Below are positions 25,265-38,500 of a stretch of 64,000 nt of DNA, piece after piece. Origin of the DNA: Vitis vinifera (taxonomy: Eukaryota > Streptophyta > Magnoliopsida > Vitales > Vitaceae); assembly GCF_030704535.1 (NCBI RefSeq), contig NC_081812.1:22109501-22173500 (forward strand), in the 5' to 3' direction. The notes beneath the pieces were generated by a model. That model was not told the origin of the DNA. It did not search any database and was given only the letters and a program-made list of their open reading frames with translations. Numbering within the stretch: the first letter of the stretch is position 1; each line of letters begins with the position of its first letter. A program made the translations under genes and the position numbers.

Positions 25265-26160
25265 TGGAAATGAAAGATGGATTTTCAATTTGTCAAGGAG
25301 CTTTGACTTGTATACAACAACAACCTTCTTCATCACCTCAAAAGGTCCATCGCACTTCAGAATCAAACCTCTTTGAGCCCTTTTGACACTCTAATGGTCT
25401 CCCATACTTCATGCATCTACTAGCTTTTCGGAGGCTTTTTTGAGCTTCCTTAAGCAACTCGTATCGAGACTTTGCAAACTTGTATGTTGCAAGACGACTA
25501 CGGCTCCCTAGTTGCATCTTAGTCAGCACGTCTAAGGGCATCTGAGGTTGCTACAGAGTTGCTTCCTTAGATGGGCCCAGTCTCATTAAAGAGATTTTAC
25601 GCAAGTGGAAACATAACTGAGCCACTTTACTCCTTTCCCATTGCATTCACCCTTTCCATTTGCCCATCTGTCTGAGAATGATTTGGTATCGAAAATTTCA
25701 ACACCGAGCCTAGCATTTTTAAGAGCTCAACCTAAAATTTGCTTGTGGAGCAAGAGTCCTTGTTGCTTACAATGTCTCTTGGCAACCCGGAATACTTGAC
25801 CACATAGCTGAAGACCAACCTAGTTGCTTCTTTATTGGGACATGCGTGTGGTGGTGCATGGATGAAATAACGTACTTCAGGAATTGATCCACAATCACAA
25901 ATACTAACCTGTACCTTTCGACTTTTGGGAACCCACCAATTTAGTCCATGCCAATGTTTTGCCAAACCTGCTGCTTTATCCAACTGGCTCACCAAGCATG
26001 ATTGACATATGCTTGTACATCTTCTTTTGGCTAAACAAAAGATCGAGACACTCCCCCTGGTGTCTAGCCCATTTCATATCGTGTGCTTCCGTGAGCAATT
26101 CTCCTCTCAACTTGCCTCCTGGAATGTAGTTTGCCTCTCGCATATAGCAAGTCACCATCT
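25265..26160 (-). mobile_element. Ty3/gypsy LTR-retrotransposon fossil, integrase region
   Basis: Minus-strand reading resembles, in order from right to left, the zinc-binding region, catalytic core and C-terminal part of a Ty3/gypsy integrase. Recognisable phrases are ARHQGECLDLL, AKHWHGLNWW, VVKYSGLPRDIVS, YKFAKSRYELLKEAQ and KCDGPFEVMKK. The copy is broken, with several breaks, and no protease, reverse transcriptase or LTR ends were recognised nearby. It looks old. Boundaries are only as far as resemblance can be read. Confidence 0.7.
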
Positions 26161-26169
26161 AGTTAATAG

Positions 26170-27500
26170 TTCCTAGTGGCGCCTTACCAATTTTGTTGCA
26201 TGTTGCATCATGTGGAGTTTCCTGCTTCACTCTTTTAGTAAAATTAATCACTACCCAAGATAAGGCCCCCATAAACTCAAGTACTTCTGTCTCATGGCAT
26301 CCGCAACCTGATGTGCCTGCCAGGTCTATGCATCCACACAAAATCAAAGTTTGCTAGAAAGAAACTCCAGGTCTAAATCCCAGCACATCCAGATCAAACA
26401 AAAAAATGTTCATTTGACACCCCAATAAACACAACATCGTACAAATCAGGCAGTTAGAACATCTAAATATGAGTATGATGAGATGCCGGTTAGAATGTTG
26501 GTAGTGAAGAACCCAAACTAGCTTGATGTGGACAATTTCTAAAAACAATTGAAAACTGTTCTTAAAAATGAGTTTTGAAGAATTGTTTTAAAAAATAATT
26601 GCCAAATAGATCCATACTCCCTTGCACAGCCAGAGGCAATGAAAAGCAATGCAATGATCTCATTTTTAAGCAATTGGAACTAAACAAAAGGAGATGGCCA
26701 GTTCTAATCATCATCTGTGTATTTCAATTTCGAATGAGCTCCTCCATAGCAAAGTTTGTACAGTATCCCACCAAAAATAAAATTTTTTGCACTATTGACT
26801 TTGTGTTCTAGAAACTGTTTATGCACCTTTTTACATTGAACAGTCTGACATAACATGGCTATTCATTCTGACCTTAATTACAATAGATAGAGACAAAGCA
26901 AGAGCAAACAAGAAAAGAAAGCCAAAGAATTGCCACTGATTTCACTTGTTTCCATTTGTTCCCAGAAAGATGATCTATGGTTCAATGCAGGATCCTGCAC
27001 AGAAGACAAACAGGATGAGAACACCTCAGGAGGGAGACGAGTATCATATTTAGATGAAAGGATGGATTCCACTTCAAAATCTAACCTATACCATGTCTAA
27101 TCCCACAGGATACAAGGAGTATATGGTTCAACTCTTGGAGGACTACACTGCTTAGAGGCTTGGAGGGTACCATAACAACAAAAGTTGGCCTAGTTTTGGG
27201 AGTAATATGGAAAATATCTGATCAAATCAATAGCAGACTGACTGTGAGCAATCATAGGGCTTTTGTAAGGAACTCATAAATTTTCTTTTGCAACTGGACA
27301 GAATAATTAGAGAACTCCACAGCAAACTATTGCCTTCTACCTGACAAAATCAGGTACCACTTCATGAAAAAAGTGAAACTAGAAAAGTGCTTTGTGTAAA
27401 TAAAGTACATAAGGTATAGCGATTTCATGACAAAAATAAAAAAAATATGCCAAAGAAAGGAACATCTTAAACACAACAAGTCACTGAAAATATAGAAAGC
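26170..27500. other. Spacer and probable 3' region of GluTRBP
   Basis: No gene seen. About 26520-26615 contains a copy of the AT-rich dispersed repeat (AAACTGTTCTTAAAAATGAG, ...TGCCAAATAGATCC). About 27200-27529 probably belongs to the 3' untranslated region of the minus-strand gene that follows. Confidence 0.45.
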
Positions 27501-27529
27501 GCACCTCTTTATTCCATTTTAATAGAGCA

Positions 27530-30500
27530 TTAATTAGATTGAGACTTAGCAGCTTGAAGCATTTCCACCACAAGAGTCTTCACATCCCTGAGAAGGAAAA
27601 CAAAATGATACAGCCCAATGGAAGTAAAGGAAAGAATCCAACTCAGATAATGCAGTTGAATATAATATGACATTTACTTAATGCAGCCAAATACAAAATA
27701 ACATTACTCATTTTAACAGAGAGACTTATCAAATTATCTTTCTTTGTCTCCATATCAAACAAAAAGATTTCAGCTTTCAAAATTGGTTAAAATTTGAAAT
27801 CTTAGTATCAGGGGAAGTTCTAAATCTCAAATAATGCTATCAACCTTGGGCAGGAAGTCAAGTCCTCTCTTATTTTCACATCATCATTTGAAACATTATA
27901 ATTTCAGTTATGAACCTATGACAGGAGGAAGTGTTTCCACTCCCCTTAATACTTCAATGTGAAAGGAGAACTAAAGTAAGGAACCAAGGTAAAACATGTT
28001 TTACCCTCCCATGACACATGACAAGGACGGAGAAATTTACATGAGTATGTTGCCCTTACTTGACATAAAACTCCCAAGCCAAACACGCTTTGGAAAGTTT
28101 TCCTTCAGAGTTCAAATTTTGACTCCTAAGCATACCAATACATATGCCAGCAATGTGCATCCGCATCACATTGATAAATGAATTCAACTAATTAAAAGAC
28201 CCATTATGTTTTGATATTGGCTTTGTTTAGGATAAAATTTACCTTTGATAGGTAGGATAGCAAATAAGTATTTTAGAAACTAAGAAGATGGTGCCTTGCA
28301 GCATTTTTCCTTTTTTACCAGAGAAAAACTAGAGCAGAAAGGCAAATATGAAAAATCAAATATCAATATGATTTTAGAATCATTTGAAATAAGATGCCTC
28401 ACTTTCTATCCTCAGCACGTCTAGGGAAAGGAATTCGGAGCTTGAAAGCATTCCCTCGGTAAGTAGCCTAGAAAGAACAAAACAATGTCAGAACAACTTA
28501 ACATTGAGATCGAAATATTAGTTTGAACCAAAAAAATTTTAAAGAACTGAAAAACATTGCTTTCAAAGGGAATGGCTAAACATCAACATTACCTTAACAT
28601 AGAAACCAAGACTATCCAAATCCAGCATGTAAGCAGAGTCCACCTAGAAAAGGATAGAAAAAAATGTTTTGGAACCGCATTAAAATCCCTCACACCCTTA
28701 TTCATGAACATACACATGCATAAAAGAAAAGGATAAAAACTATTGCAGCAAGTTTATTGTCTTGACATCTACGTCCATTTAATTTCTCATTAGAAGTCTA
28801 GACATACACTGAAATTTTCATTCATGATCTCTCATCAGTAAGGTTCCTAGAATTTATTAAGACAAAGCCAAGTTGGTTCAATCTGTTTCATTTTGTTAAT
28901 TTTATTTTGCATAAGAAATTAAGTGCCCTTTCATTTAAGGGGAAAAGTGGCTAGACAAAAATAAGTGAAGCAAAAGGGAAACCAAATATTTTCTTGTGAA
29001 ATATAAATCTAATAATAATATACCCATATTCCTTTGTTCAAACTGTGATCATAGGTTGAAGCAAGAATAACCAACTACATGACTTAGACCAGCCAGCTAA
29101 GCAGCATTGTCCAGAAGATATCATCAATCTGCAGCACCAGTAATCTAAGATACATGCATATTTTTTAATTACCTGTTTATCTGCAGATCAAATTTCAAGC
29201 AGAACAAAACAAACAATACCAATCAACACCCAAGCCATTGCAAACATTCTATTATTATTATTATTATTACCATTACCATTATTATTTTTCTGTTGGATGA
29301 TATTGCATGGGCAGGTGAATTCTAATCACTAATTATCAATTCTTGGCATTTCCGTTTTGACCAGTTGAGACAGTCTGATGTAAAGACACTGTTCAGATCT
29401 GGCAGTTTCCTGGTTAATAGAAAGATGTTTGAGTCTTTCACATTACCAGAATAGATGTCACGTGTTGCACAATCAGCTTTGTATCTTCTGCATGATCTCT
29501 GTTCATGTGAGACTGACAAAAAAAAAGGGTGTTACTGAAAAAAGAGTTGAGCTATGATAAACTGAAGAAAAGAATGTTTCACAAAGATACCAAATTAGCA
29601 GTAATACCGCCACAGGCTTAGAAAACTGAGCTATTGGATCAACTTTTGCAGCTGTATAGGCCTCTTTAGTAAACTCTGAAAGATAAAAAATAAAGAAACA
29701 AATGAATACCTCAATCAAAAATCCATGTGGAAAATGGTGGTAATAACATTACAGCATCACACATACAAATTTGTACAAGGCAGTAAAATTATAAATGTGC
29801 CTAACATAAACAAGTTTAATAGGATCATATAATATCCTCTAGCCAAAAGTGAATATCAAGACAACGTAAAATAACATATGGTTTGAAAAAAGGAAAATGA
29901 ACGGTAGAAAAACCTTCTGATCCCAAGAGAGCTGTTGCAATCCCAGACACATAACGCACTACTTTTGGTTCAATACGCATAAATTGGAAGTCACCAAAGT
30001 CAACCTTCAAGTTGGAAAGTGTCCCTTTAGTAGTCCATCAAAATATGATTTAAATATGCCAAGAGATAGAGCCTGTTAGACAATTAGAAAGAAGTTTACC
30101 CAGAATGCATTGGGATGCCTTGTCAAGTATGCTGTACGAATATCCCCTTTATCCTCTTCAGAGACCTAAAATGAAACCCAAATAAGAACTTTCAGATTCT
30201 CCAGATTCAATTCATTAACATCCAAATGCATCACTTGTGAGCAAGAAAAAAAGGCATATTCACAATAATTTAAGAAATGAAGGAAAAGCATAAAGAAGTT
30301 AGAACTTACAGGAACAGCATCTCCATGCACAGTAATTAAAAGGTCAGTCTTATCCTCAGGATCCTTTGCTACAAGCAATGAGCATTTGGTATTAGCTAAC
30401 AGGTCCTGTAAAAAGCAGAAGTTTTCAAATAATCATAGGCCTTTCAGGAAAATAGAAAATTCTAAAACAATTTCAGAAGAATCAGGCCATAATATTTACA

Positions 30501-33233
30501 GGAGGTAAAGTCCTAATCTCTATAGTTATTTAAAAAAGAAAAAAAAAAAAAAAAAAGGAAATAGACAATAGAGATGCCCTAAAGAGAATGAGGGCCTGTT
30601 TAGGAGTCATTATTGTAAAAGCATTTTTAATGCTTTTGTCGGTAGCAATTCTATTAGAACACTTTTATGAATAAGCAAATAGTATTTGGATTTAAATAAA
30701 AAAAATGTTTTTTTCAGTGTCTTTTTTATAATGTGTTACATAACACAAAAAGTGATTTTTAGAAGAAGCAACTGGCAGGTGTTAATCCACTCTAGATTTT
30801 AAAATTTTTATCAAACATGTGATTCTTAAAAGGAAAGCACTATTAAGCATTAGCAAACGCTTCTAATCCTCCCCAAATCACCCCCAAATGGATTCTAAGT
30901 AGGTTAAGATCTCCAAAACGTTGACCTGAATCTAATCTATCTATGAAATAAATAAGGAGCACATGTAGAGGGCAAGATTGAACAGGGGAAAAAAACCAAG
31001 GACCATAAGTTAAAAAGTACATTAATCCTACTCATATAAAAACTTTAAGCACATCCTTTTGCACTACAGAACATGTAACACATCTCCTATCTGTCATCTG
31101 TTAGAAAAGAAACAACCAATTCTGTACATTTATTTGATTGAGATCTCCGAACAGGAATAATTTAGATTATAATCCCAACTGAATCTTTGGATGCACCAAT
31201 TCTGTATTAGTGTGGGTTTTTGTTGGCAAACCTTTGTATGATTTGCCAGGCTACTGACTGCTAATATTGGATACCCATCCTGATCGCATGCAAAGTCGAC
31301 CATCGATCCTGATGGATAACCCTCATACTTCTGCACAGGAAAAGGAACTTGCAGTTAGTTGAACTGATCTGAAAGATTGTATAGCCAACTAAAGTCAGGA
31401 ATAGGATAATTCATGAACCAGCAAGCATGTGATGAGCATCCAAAACATACGAACACTGACACAGACCATAGTCAGATTCTTGAATTCAAAATCAAGCAGA
31501 AGTTTTCAAAATTAGTAACAGTGAAAATCAGCTTATGTTATGCATATCTTTAGTTGTACCGAGAAGTTTCTCCATAATTTAATAATGAGGACTCCAAGAT
31601 TGCTCCAGAATTTAAGAGCACATTGTCATGGTCCCAAAATATCTGGAGACACCCTGAATGAGATTGGGGATGACTAAACGCATTTATCAGCTTACATTAA
31701 ACCCATTCCTTGTTTGAGAACAAAACTGTCAAACAAAAAGCAAAGAGAAAGGGAAGCAATAATATTTCTCCTCCTTGAGTGTGCATGTGAGCATCTTTGT
31801 GCATTTGAGGGAAAAAATCAAATGCAGAGAAACCAACATACTAACCAACTTCACACAAGCATCAAACCCCCTCAGATATCTGATTGATGAAACAATAACC
31901 AATAAAGGATTGTCAAACCCAGATGCTAACATCACTTCTGAGGATTTTCTAGATAAGAGAATTTAGCATAATAAAACAATATTCGAAGTATATTGATTAC
32001 AGCCATAAACCCTTTACAAAATGCCAACAAAAAAATTAAAATCCTCTTGTGATCACCCTATAACGTTTTTTTCCTTCTATTTTCCCTTTATTTTCCCTTT
32101 ATTTTTTTTTGGAGATATCCACCTAAGTTGGTTTCAGATGCTAATTTCAAAACCATTAATAAACAAGTACCAAATAAAACTAGCATGCAGGAAATGTTTA
32201 CTTGTATTTATCTCCCCCAATAAATCATTCATAATATCTGAAATTTTCAAAAGCTGTGTATGAAAGACCTGAGAAATAGTCGAAAGCATGCCTCGCACAC
32301 TGTGATTAATAACAGTTCTAATTTCCTCAAGCGGAGGAAGCCGAGCAGCCTTTTCCTGTAACAACAACCCAGATTTTAAAACAGAAACTAGGAAAAAAAA
32401 AATGTGTCCTATTTGTCCACACACCATTTAGTAAGGCTATGTTTGGTTCCCGGAAAATTTGAGGGAAAGAAAATACAAAGGAAAAGTAGAAGGAAAGAAA
32501 AAGTGAAGGAAAATAAAAAAATAGATTAAAAGTTGATAAATTATTTTTTTTGTTACTTCAAACTCATTTTATTTATTTTAACTCATCAATATAAAGATTA
32601 AATAATTTAAAAATACATAAGTTTTTAATTAGTTTTAATTATATTTGATTTTCTTTGATATTTTTCATAGGACAACCAAATATGAGAAAATAATTTTCCT
32701 TAGCATTTTTTTTCTTTCCTTTGTACTTTCCGGGAACCAAACATAGAATAAGTGTTTTTGAAGCTTCAGAAAAATTTATGATATCATCCCAAAAGCATTT
32801 CAAGAGCCAAAACAAAGCCAACTTTAGGGTTTCATCACAAAATAATGGGGAAACAAACAACCTGATGATCTTTGATCAGTTGAAAGACTTCGGCATCAGT
32901 GGTGACATCCCCGGGTGACGCAGTCTGAGTAAATCCAGACAAAAACAAATACATGCAAACAAGAAGAAAAAAAAACCGCATTAACTTAGATGAAGAAGCG
33001 TGAATACAAAATCCCAATAATTCATAGAGATTGAGAGAGTGATATACCTGAGCAGCGGAGGCCGCCATGGAAAGAGGACGTACAAGAGGAGAAGAGAAGA
33101 AAGAGTAGGGTTTGGGACTAAAGAAATTTGGAAAGGGAGGCGATGAATTGGGGATTTTGCGGGCATTTACGCGGGGTATCAGGGAAATTGACAGTGCCGT
33201 TGGTGCCACCACACTCTTCATCTTGCTTCTCAC
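27530..33233 (-). CDS. GluTRBP: Glutamyl-tRNA reductase-binding protein, plastid (GluTRBP/GluBP, PGR7-like)
   Basis: Plastid protein that binds glutamyl-tRNA reductase, the first enzyme of tetrapyrrole synthesis, and protects or spatially sorts it for heme production. Twelve exons, from the start: 33233-33048, 32924-32862, 32355-32269, 31330-31232, 30405-30310, 30165-30100, 30004-29914, 29675-29608, 29512-29447, 28643-28593, 28467-28403 and 27587-27530; 331 residues, all GT-AG. Residues 1 to about 60 are Ser/Pro/Arg-rich with almost no acids, a transit peptide. The middle is an FMN-binding split-barrel fold (GMLSTIS, GYPSGSMVDFACDQDGYPI, HTKDLLANTKCSLLV, GDFQFMRIEP); the end is a DUF2470-type dimerisation/heme-linked domain starting SHMNRDHAEDTKLIV and closing FPRRAEDRKDVKTLVVEML. 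An alternative ATG is at 33221. A foldback element sits in intron 2. Confidence 0.95.
28620..29446. repeat. GluTRBP intron 9 with ATT/TTA microsatellite
   Basis: The 0.8-kb intron between exons 9 and 10 contains an (ATT)n tract at about 29250-29286 (with a CATTACCATT interruption). Nothing else stands out. Confidence 0.6.
32437..32746. mobile_element. MITE with perfect 20-bp inverted ends in GluTRBP intron 2
   Basis: Left end CTATGTTTGGTTCCCGGAAA (32437-32456) and right end TTTCCGGGAACCAAACATAG (32727-32746) are exact reverse complements. The 310-bp element is AT-rich, non-coding, and subterminally A/G-rich on the left and C/T-rich on the right. A diverged copy in the opposite orientation lies at about 43613-43900, and a right-end fragment near 39121-39143. 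No confident target-site duplication was seen, so the superfamily is open. Confidence 0.85.
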
Positions 33234-33778
33234 CTACTCCTCTTTTCCTCTTTTTTTCTATGTTTAGTTGATAGAATACTGGACAAGCAACATATATCCA
33301 CTAATATTCACACACGTAACAGACAACCTCGTCATCCCCTTTTTTTTTTTGCTTTTATTTTCTTTTTCTGTTTTTCGTTGTTTTTGGACCGCCTGATCGG
33401 TTGATCATCCGATTTTAAATTGGAAACCTAATTAGAGAAATATTTATTATCCGGTCTTTTTTTTTTTTCAAAGAATGTTAAATTGTTAGTTCAATCCTTC
33501 TTTGTTAAGATAAATCAGATTGAAAGTCACCTCTGAGAGTGATTGGTAGCTAAGAAAATGCAGGACAAATAAAACGGCCCAATGGATTATTGATCCATTT
33601 CTGGATTTGGAATTAACTAGTTCTTCAAGTTCAACCAAACGCAACATATCAGATCAAATCCAAGCAAATCGAAAGCATGAAAACAAATCAATATCCTCAA
33701 TTCACGAAATTTCAAATCTCACTCATCATCACGAATCCAGATTTACAAGAATCTCCACAACAAAAAACAAAAAGGATG

Positions 33779-33994
33779 CTAGTCGGAATGAGAATCGGAA
33801 TCGTCGGGGTAGGAAGGGGAGCAGAAGAAGGCGGAGATACAGAGCGCTAATCGACGTAACTGCTGAAAAGGAAAACAAAAGAGGAGATGGAGAACATGCT
33901 CGGGGCTGAGTCTCTCCGGATTGCAAGCAACGTATTGGCACAAATCTGCGGATACCACCGCTACTCTCCCTATCAGTGTGCTGTTCAACACCAT
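33779..33994 (-). CDS. Possible small protein, 71 residues, unrecognised
   Basis: A single open frame starts MVLNSTLIGRVAVVSADLCQ, continues with YVACNPERLSPEHVLHLLF and a hydrophobic/basic FPFQQLRRLALCISAFF stretch, and ends with an acidic/Ser tail SYPDDSDSHSD. The ATG has a GA-rich, leader-like upstream sequence (AGAAGAGAGAGATGG) and the local composition is much more balanced than the AT-rich flanks, which favours a real gene. There is no recognised domain. Several overlapping frames exist on both strands because this patch is G+C-richer. The same strand carries GluTRBP downstream. Confidence 0.45.
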   Translation of the reverse strand: MVLNSTLIGRVAVVSADLCQYVACNPERLSPEHVLHLLFCFPFQQLRRLALCISAFFCSPSYPDDSDSHSD

Positions 33995-34139
33995 CTCTCT
34001 CTTCTTCTATCTCCTTGTTTGTTTTCTTGATTTGTTGTTGATATCGTCATTGAGAATCTTGATTTCTTCTTGAGATCATCTTTGACTGGTCTTTTCTCCC
34101 CTGCTCCCCCTCCCCCCTACGCGTTTTCCTTTCGGTGAT

Positions 34140-35270
34140 AAACGGTTACATTTTTAACATGATGTACAAGTACAATTACTTTCATAAACGCTTTTCTATT
34201 TTTCTAAAAACAAAAATAAAATGTCTTGAAAACTGTTTTTATTTTTTATTCTGGACAACAAAATATATATATTTTTAAAGGATATTTTTATTTATTTTTA
34301 CCTATTTTTAAACCTATTTTAAAAAATAATTATATAAATATGTATCATAATTTGAAATAAATTTTTTTTAATATTTTAAAAATATTTTAAATTCTCAAAT
34401 ATATTTTTATTCTGTAAAACATAATATAACAGTTTCTGAAAAATGTTTTAAAAAACTATTTTTTAGTATTATTTTAAAAATAGTTTTCGGCAAATAATAC
34501 TAATATTATTATTTTTAGTATCGTACCTTTCACGTTTTTACAAGTAGAGTTTTGGATGGTCAGACCAATGTGTTTTTTAAAACATGTTTTTAGATTAAAA
34601 AATAGTTTGACAAATTTTTATTAAAAATAATTTTATAAAAGATTAATAATTTCTTTATATTTCGACCCGCAAAGAACAAACATAGGGTAAGACCGTACTT
34701 GGTAATTGTAGCCAAATCTTTAAATTTAAAAAAATATCTTTTACTTGTTATTAGTTATTTTTACTCACTTTAAAAAAAATTAATTATACACATGAAAAAT
34801 AATTAAAAATAAAACACATGTAAAACATACTTTTTTTTAAATTAATATTTAAAAATATAAAAATGGGTTAAAAACATTCATATTCCCAAACAAATTTTTT
34901 CTTGTTCCGGAAAAAAATACTAGAAACTTATTTGGTTTGTTTTTAAAAATTATTTTTTATTATTTAACTTAAAAATAGTTTTTAAAAACAAAAAACATGA
35001 TATAACGGGTTAATGTTTTAAAAAATTGGTGAAAACATCTATTTATTATTTTAAAATTATTTTTTATTTCACTTTATTTTTTAAAATGTTAAAAAAAAAT
35101 TAAAACAGAAAACTAATTTTAAATCACACTGCTATAAGATTTTCATGTTATTTGAATAACTTTTTTCTAATAAATATATATATATTTTTTCTGGTCTAGA
35201 AGTCAAACAGAAATAGTTGGTAAGCTCTCACCAAACCATTCCAAAATTCATTAAGAGTTGTTTTTCAGAC
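34140..35270. repeat. AT-rich dispersed-repeat block
   Basis: About 1.1 kb built from repeated phrases such as AAAACTGTTTTTATTTTTTA, TTTTAAAAATAGTTTTCGGC and GGTTTGTTTTTAAAAATTAT. The same vocabulary recurs at about 1760-2230, 13990-14235, 19060-19415 and 26530-26610, which suggests decayed copies of a dispersed non-autonomous element family. No coding signal. Confidence 0.5.
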
Positions 35271-35518
35271 TTTGCCTCAGATTGATAGGTAATATCTGAA
35301 GTTACAATGTCTGAAGCAGTTGCTTCCCTCCTAATCTACTAAAAACAAACAAAATTCAAGCTGATGAAACCAATGGTCCATCTAAATATAGGGAAGGAAA
35401 ACAAATTCCTAGGTTCATACAACTAAGCTGCTGGGGTTGAGCCTCCCCACTTGCCATAACCAGACACACTGTGGTTTCAAATTTGGTTCAAAGAGCCTGA
35501 ATCAGGAGAGTGTCATAG

Positions 35519-38500
35519 CTAATATTGAAGAAATCCTTTCTCCTCCAAGTAGGTCACTACATCCCCGGCCATGTCGTTCGGACTAGGGCAAACCCCATCC
35601 TTCTGTTGTATTTCTATCTGAAAAGAGAGAAGAAAAAGAAATCAGTAACAAACACAGGAAGACATGTTACACAAGAAATATCAGCTCTTCCATAGTTTAA
35701 TGAACACTTGCCTCACAATTCAATGGTGGTTCATACGGATCATCTATCCCGGTGAAACCTGCAATGTAATATAACCATCAGAAAAAATAACTAAACACAA
35801 GCCACTGCATTCATCAATGCTGTTGTGATCCCCGTCACAAGCAGGTGGATCTTGGTAAAAACACAAATGACCTGAAATACGTAGGAATTAGGATACATTA
35901 TTTGGACATTGAGTTGTTCGTGTAAGTCATACAAAGCTTTATAATTATGATTTCTAGTAAAATCACACAACACAATTTCAAAATAAATAGAGGCTAGAAG
36001 AACGGGATATTTTATGATAGTAATTGCTACTTTATGAACAAAACTAATTAGACGAGCCATGTTCTAACAACAATGTTGGGGAAACACAAAATGGTGTGTT
36101 ACTAACATGCTTTCAGCAGAGTGAGGATATGGGTGGGGGAGGAGGAATTTGTTTTTATTTTTTATTTTTTGTGCTCTTAGGCTACATCCTGTTGCCATTT
36201 GAATTTGAAGAAGTGGCATTAATTCAGAATCTCAAGATATTTTTGCACATGACAGCTTTAAATTCTAGGAGATATTTTTTCTACTGAACACTGAATACTG
36301 AAGACTCCAAGTAATGTGGAAGAAAGAAAATTATGAATGGACTCAATAGCGAGCAAATCTCATCCCCCAAAACAATACCATAGAAAATGAATAGCAAGCC
36401 AAGAAATGTAGTAAAATGCACCTCCTGGTAATCAAAGAAGAGAAAATCAAACTGTGACCTTCCATCTAGGCAAAAATGCTTGTTCCATATTTCACGTCAG
36501 ATTTGGTTTTTTTTAACTTTTTCTTTTTTGGAAGCGACAAATATCATCAAACCAAAGCTGCATATAAGATATTTTTTAAATGAACCTTTGATCTTTCCAG
36601 CACGTGCAAGCTTGTAAAGGCCTTTGGCATCCCTCTCCTCACACAATTGTAAAGGCATGTTCATGAAAACCTGTCAAAGTAAGTTACCATCCCATATAAG
36701 AAAAATATAAAATGGAAAAAGAAAATAATCAGATGATTACAATAAGAACAATTTCCAAAAGGGCTCTTGCCTCAATAAAATTTGCATCAGGCAACATTGC
36801 ACGGCAAGCATCTCGGTCCTTTCTATATGGAGATATCAAACTGGCAATACAGATCAAACCAGCATCTGCAAAGAGTTTTGCTACTTCCCCTAAAATTCAA
36901 ATCGTAACTTAGAAATGACAAGATAAGACAAAAAAAACACAGATGACACGATAAGATTCGTTCATTTCCTAAAAAAAAAAAAAAAAAAGGTGGTTTGGGT
37001 GGGGGGTGCAAAAACAAGCTCTTCCAAGTTTAAAAAGTTTATAAATTTTAAGTTCAAACTTTATTAATTGTGAGGGTTGCAACAAGCAATCTAATCCAAG
37101 TTATGACCTGAGGATTTTAAAAGGCGATTAATCAACTTTAAAATGTTATCCATCCCCTTGTTTTAGCCAATATATTCTCAGCATTTAAGAAGATACTTGA
37201 CACTTCAGCATTTACAAAAGTTTCCTCCTGATTTTCCCACAAGCATCACATTTAGAGAGGCTGCTGTTTCTCAAGGAAATCTAAAGAACATTAATGAGAT
37301 TACTTATACAAGTATTCTTTCACAATAGAAGGAAATAAAAACATCTGATAAATCATGATTATATAATACTAAATGTGCAGGCATCTCATATTTTTAATCT
37401 CAGTGCAAATGTTTCTTCATATGCCTTAAAGAAGATGAAATGTCTCTTGATACAAAGTTCAATTCAAAGCACACCTAGCTTAAACTTAATGTTAAACAAA
37501 GTTCGATTCATGCCCTACAAACACATACTTACCAACTCTGCGTATATTTTCTGTTCGATCTTCTGCTTTGAATCCAAGATCCCTGTTCAGCCCATGCCTC
37601 AGGTTATCTCCATCAAGAATGTATGACAGCTTACCCTTGGAGTGCAGTTCTCTACCTACTGTGCATGCCAACGTGCTTTTCCCTAAACAGTTTGTACAAA
37701 GTGCTTCATGAAAGGTAGTGTAAACCCAAACATATAAGAGCAAAGTAGGTTCCATTTGGGGTCTTTTTCCCAACACAAGATTCACCAAGCATGCTTAAAA
37801 ACTAATTCCACATCAACAATTAACAAGAAAGAAAGAAGAAAAAGGAAGGATGATTAAATAAATATCAGGCATTCAAAAAAGTTTGTGTTTCCTTCTAATT
37901 TTCAAATTGGTCATCAAAATTCCATTTTTTTTCTTCCAGAAATTGACCATCATGCAGATCATTAACTAGAAAACCAGAAGATGCTAGTATAATTCCCTAA
38001 ATTAATGAGATCCACATTCTAGGATAGCTCATTGCAAAAAAGAAAGGGCATCAAATCCACCTCCAAAATGAAACAGGGAAAACAGCAGCAGTCAATTCTG
38101 TTCCCTGTTGAACTAAAAACCATGGGGCAGCCCTAAACTTTGAGACCATCAATAACTTTGAAACCATCAAGTCAATTTTCCACCATGGGCTTTGCCCTCT
38201 AATGGCAAAGCAATCAAGCAGCAAAATCTTAAATTTAGAGACCAAATAGGGGTACAGAGTAAAAAAACCCAATTCCATGAAAAGCTGGACAATTTTCAGA
38301 ACAGTTCTAAGTTTCAAAAACCCAAACAAAAATAAATAAAATATAGAGAAACATAAACTACTATATCTTCCAGCAGATCCTCTTTTAGATGGTTGAACAG
38401 GAAAACAAGAAAGTTAGGAAGATAGTTTTGATAATAAACCTGATCCACTGAGACCCGTAATCCATAGAACGCATCCCTTTTGGTTTAGTAGTTTCTGCCT

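Noticed and set aside
31729-31966. Overlapping 63-68 codon frames in GluTRBP intron 3
   Set aside because: They lie between exons whose protein junction is continuous with homologues, so they are intronic chance frames.
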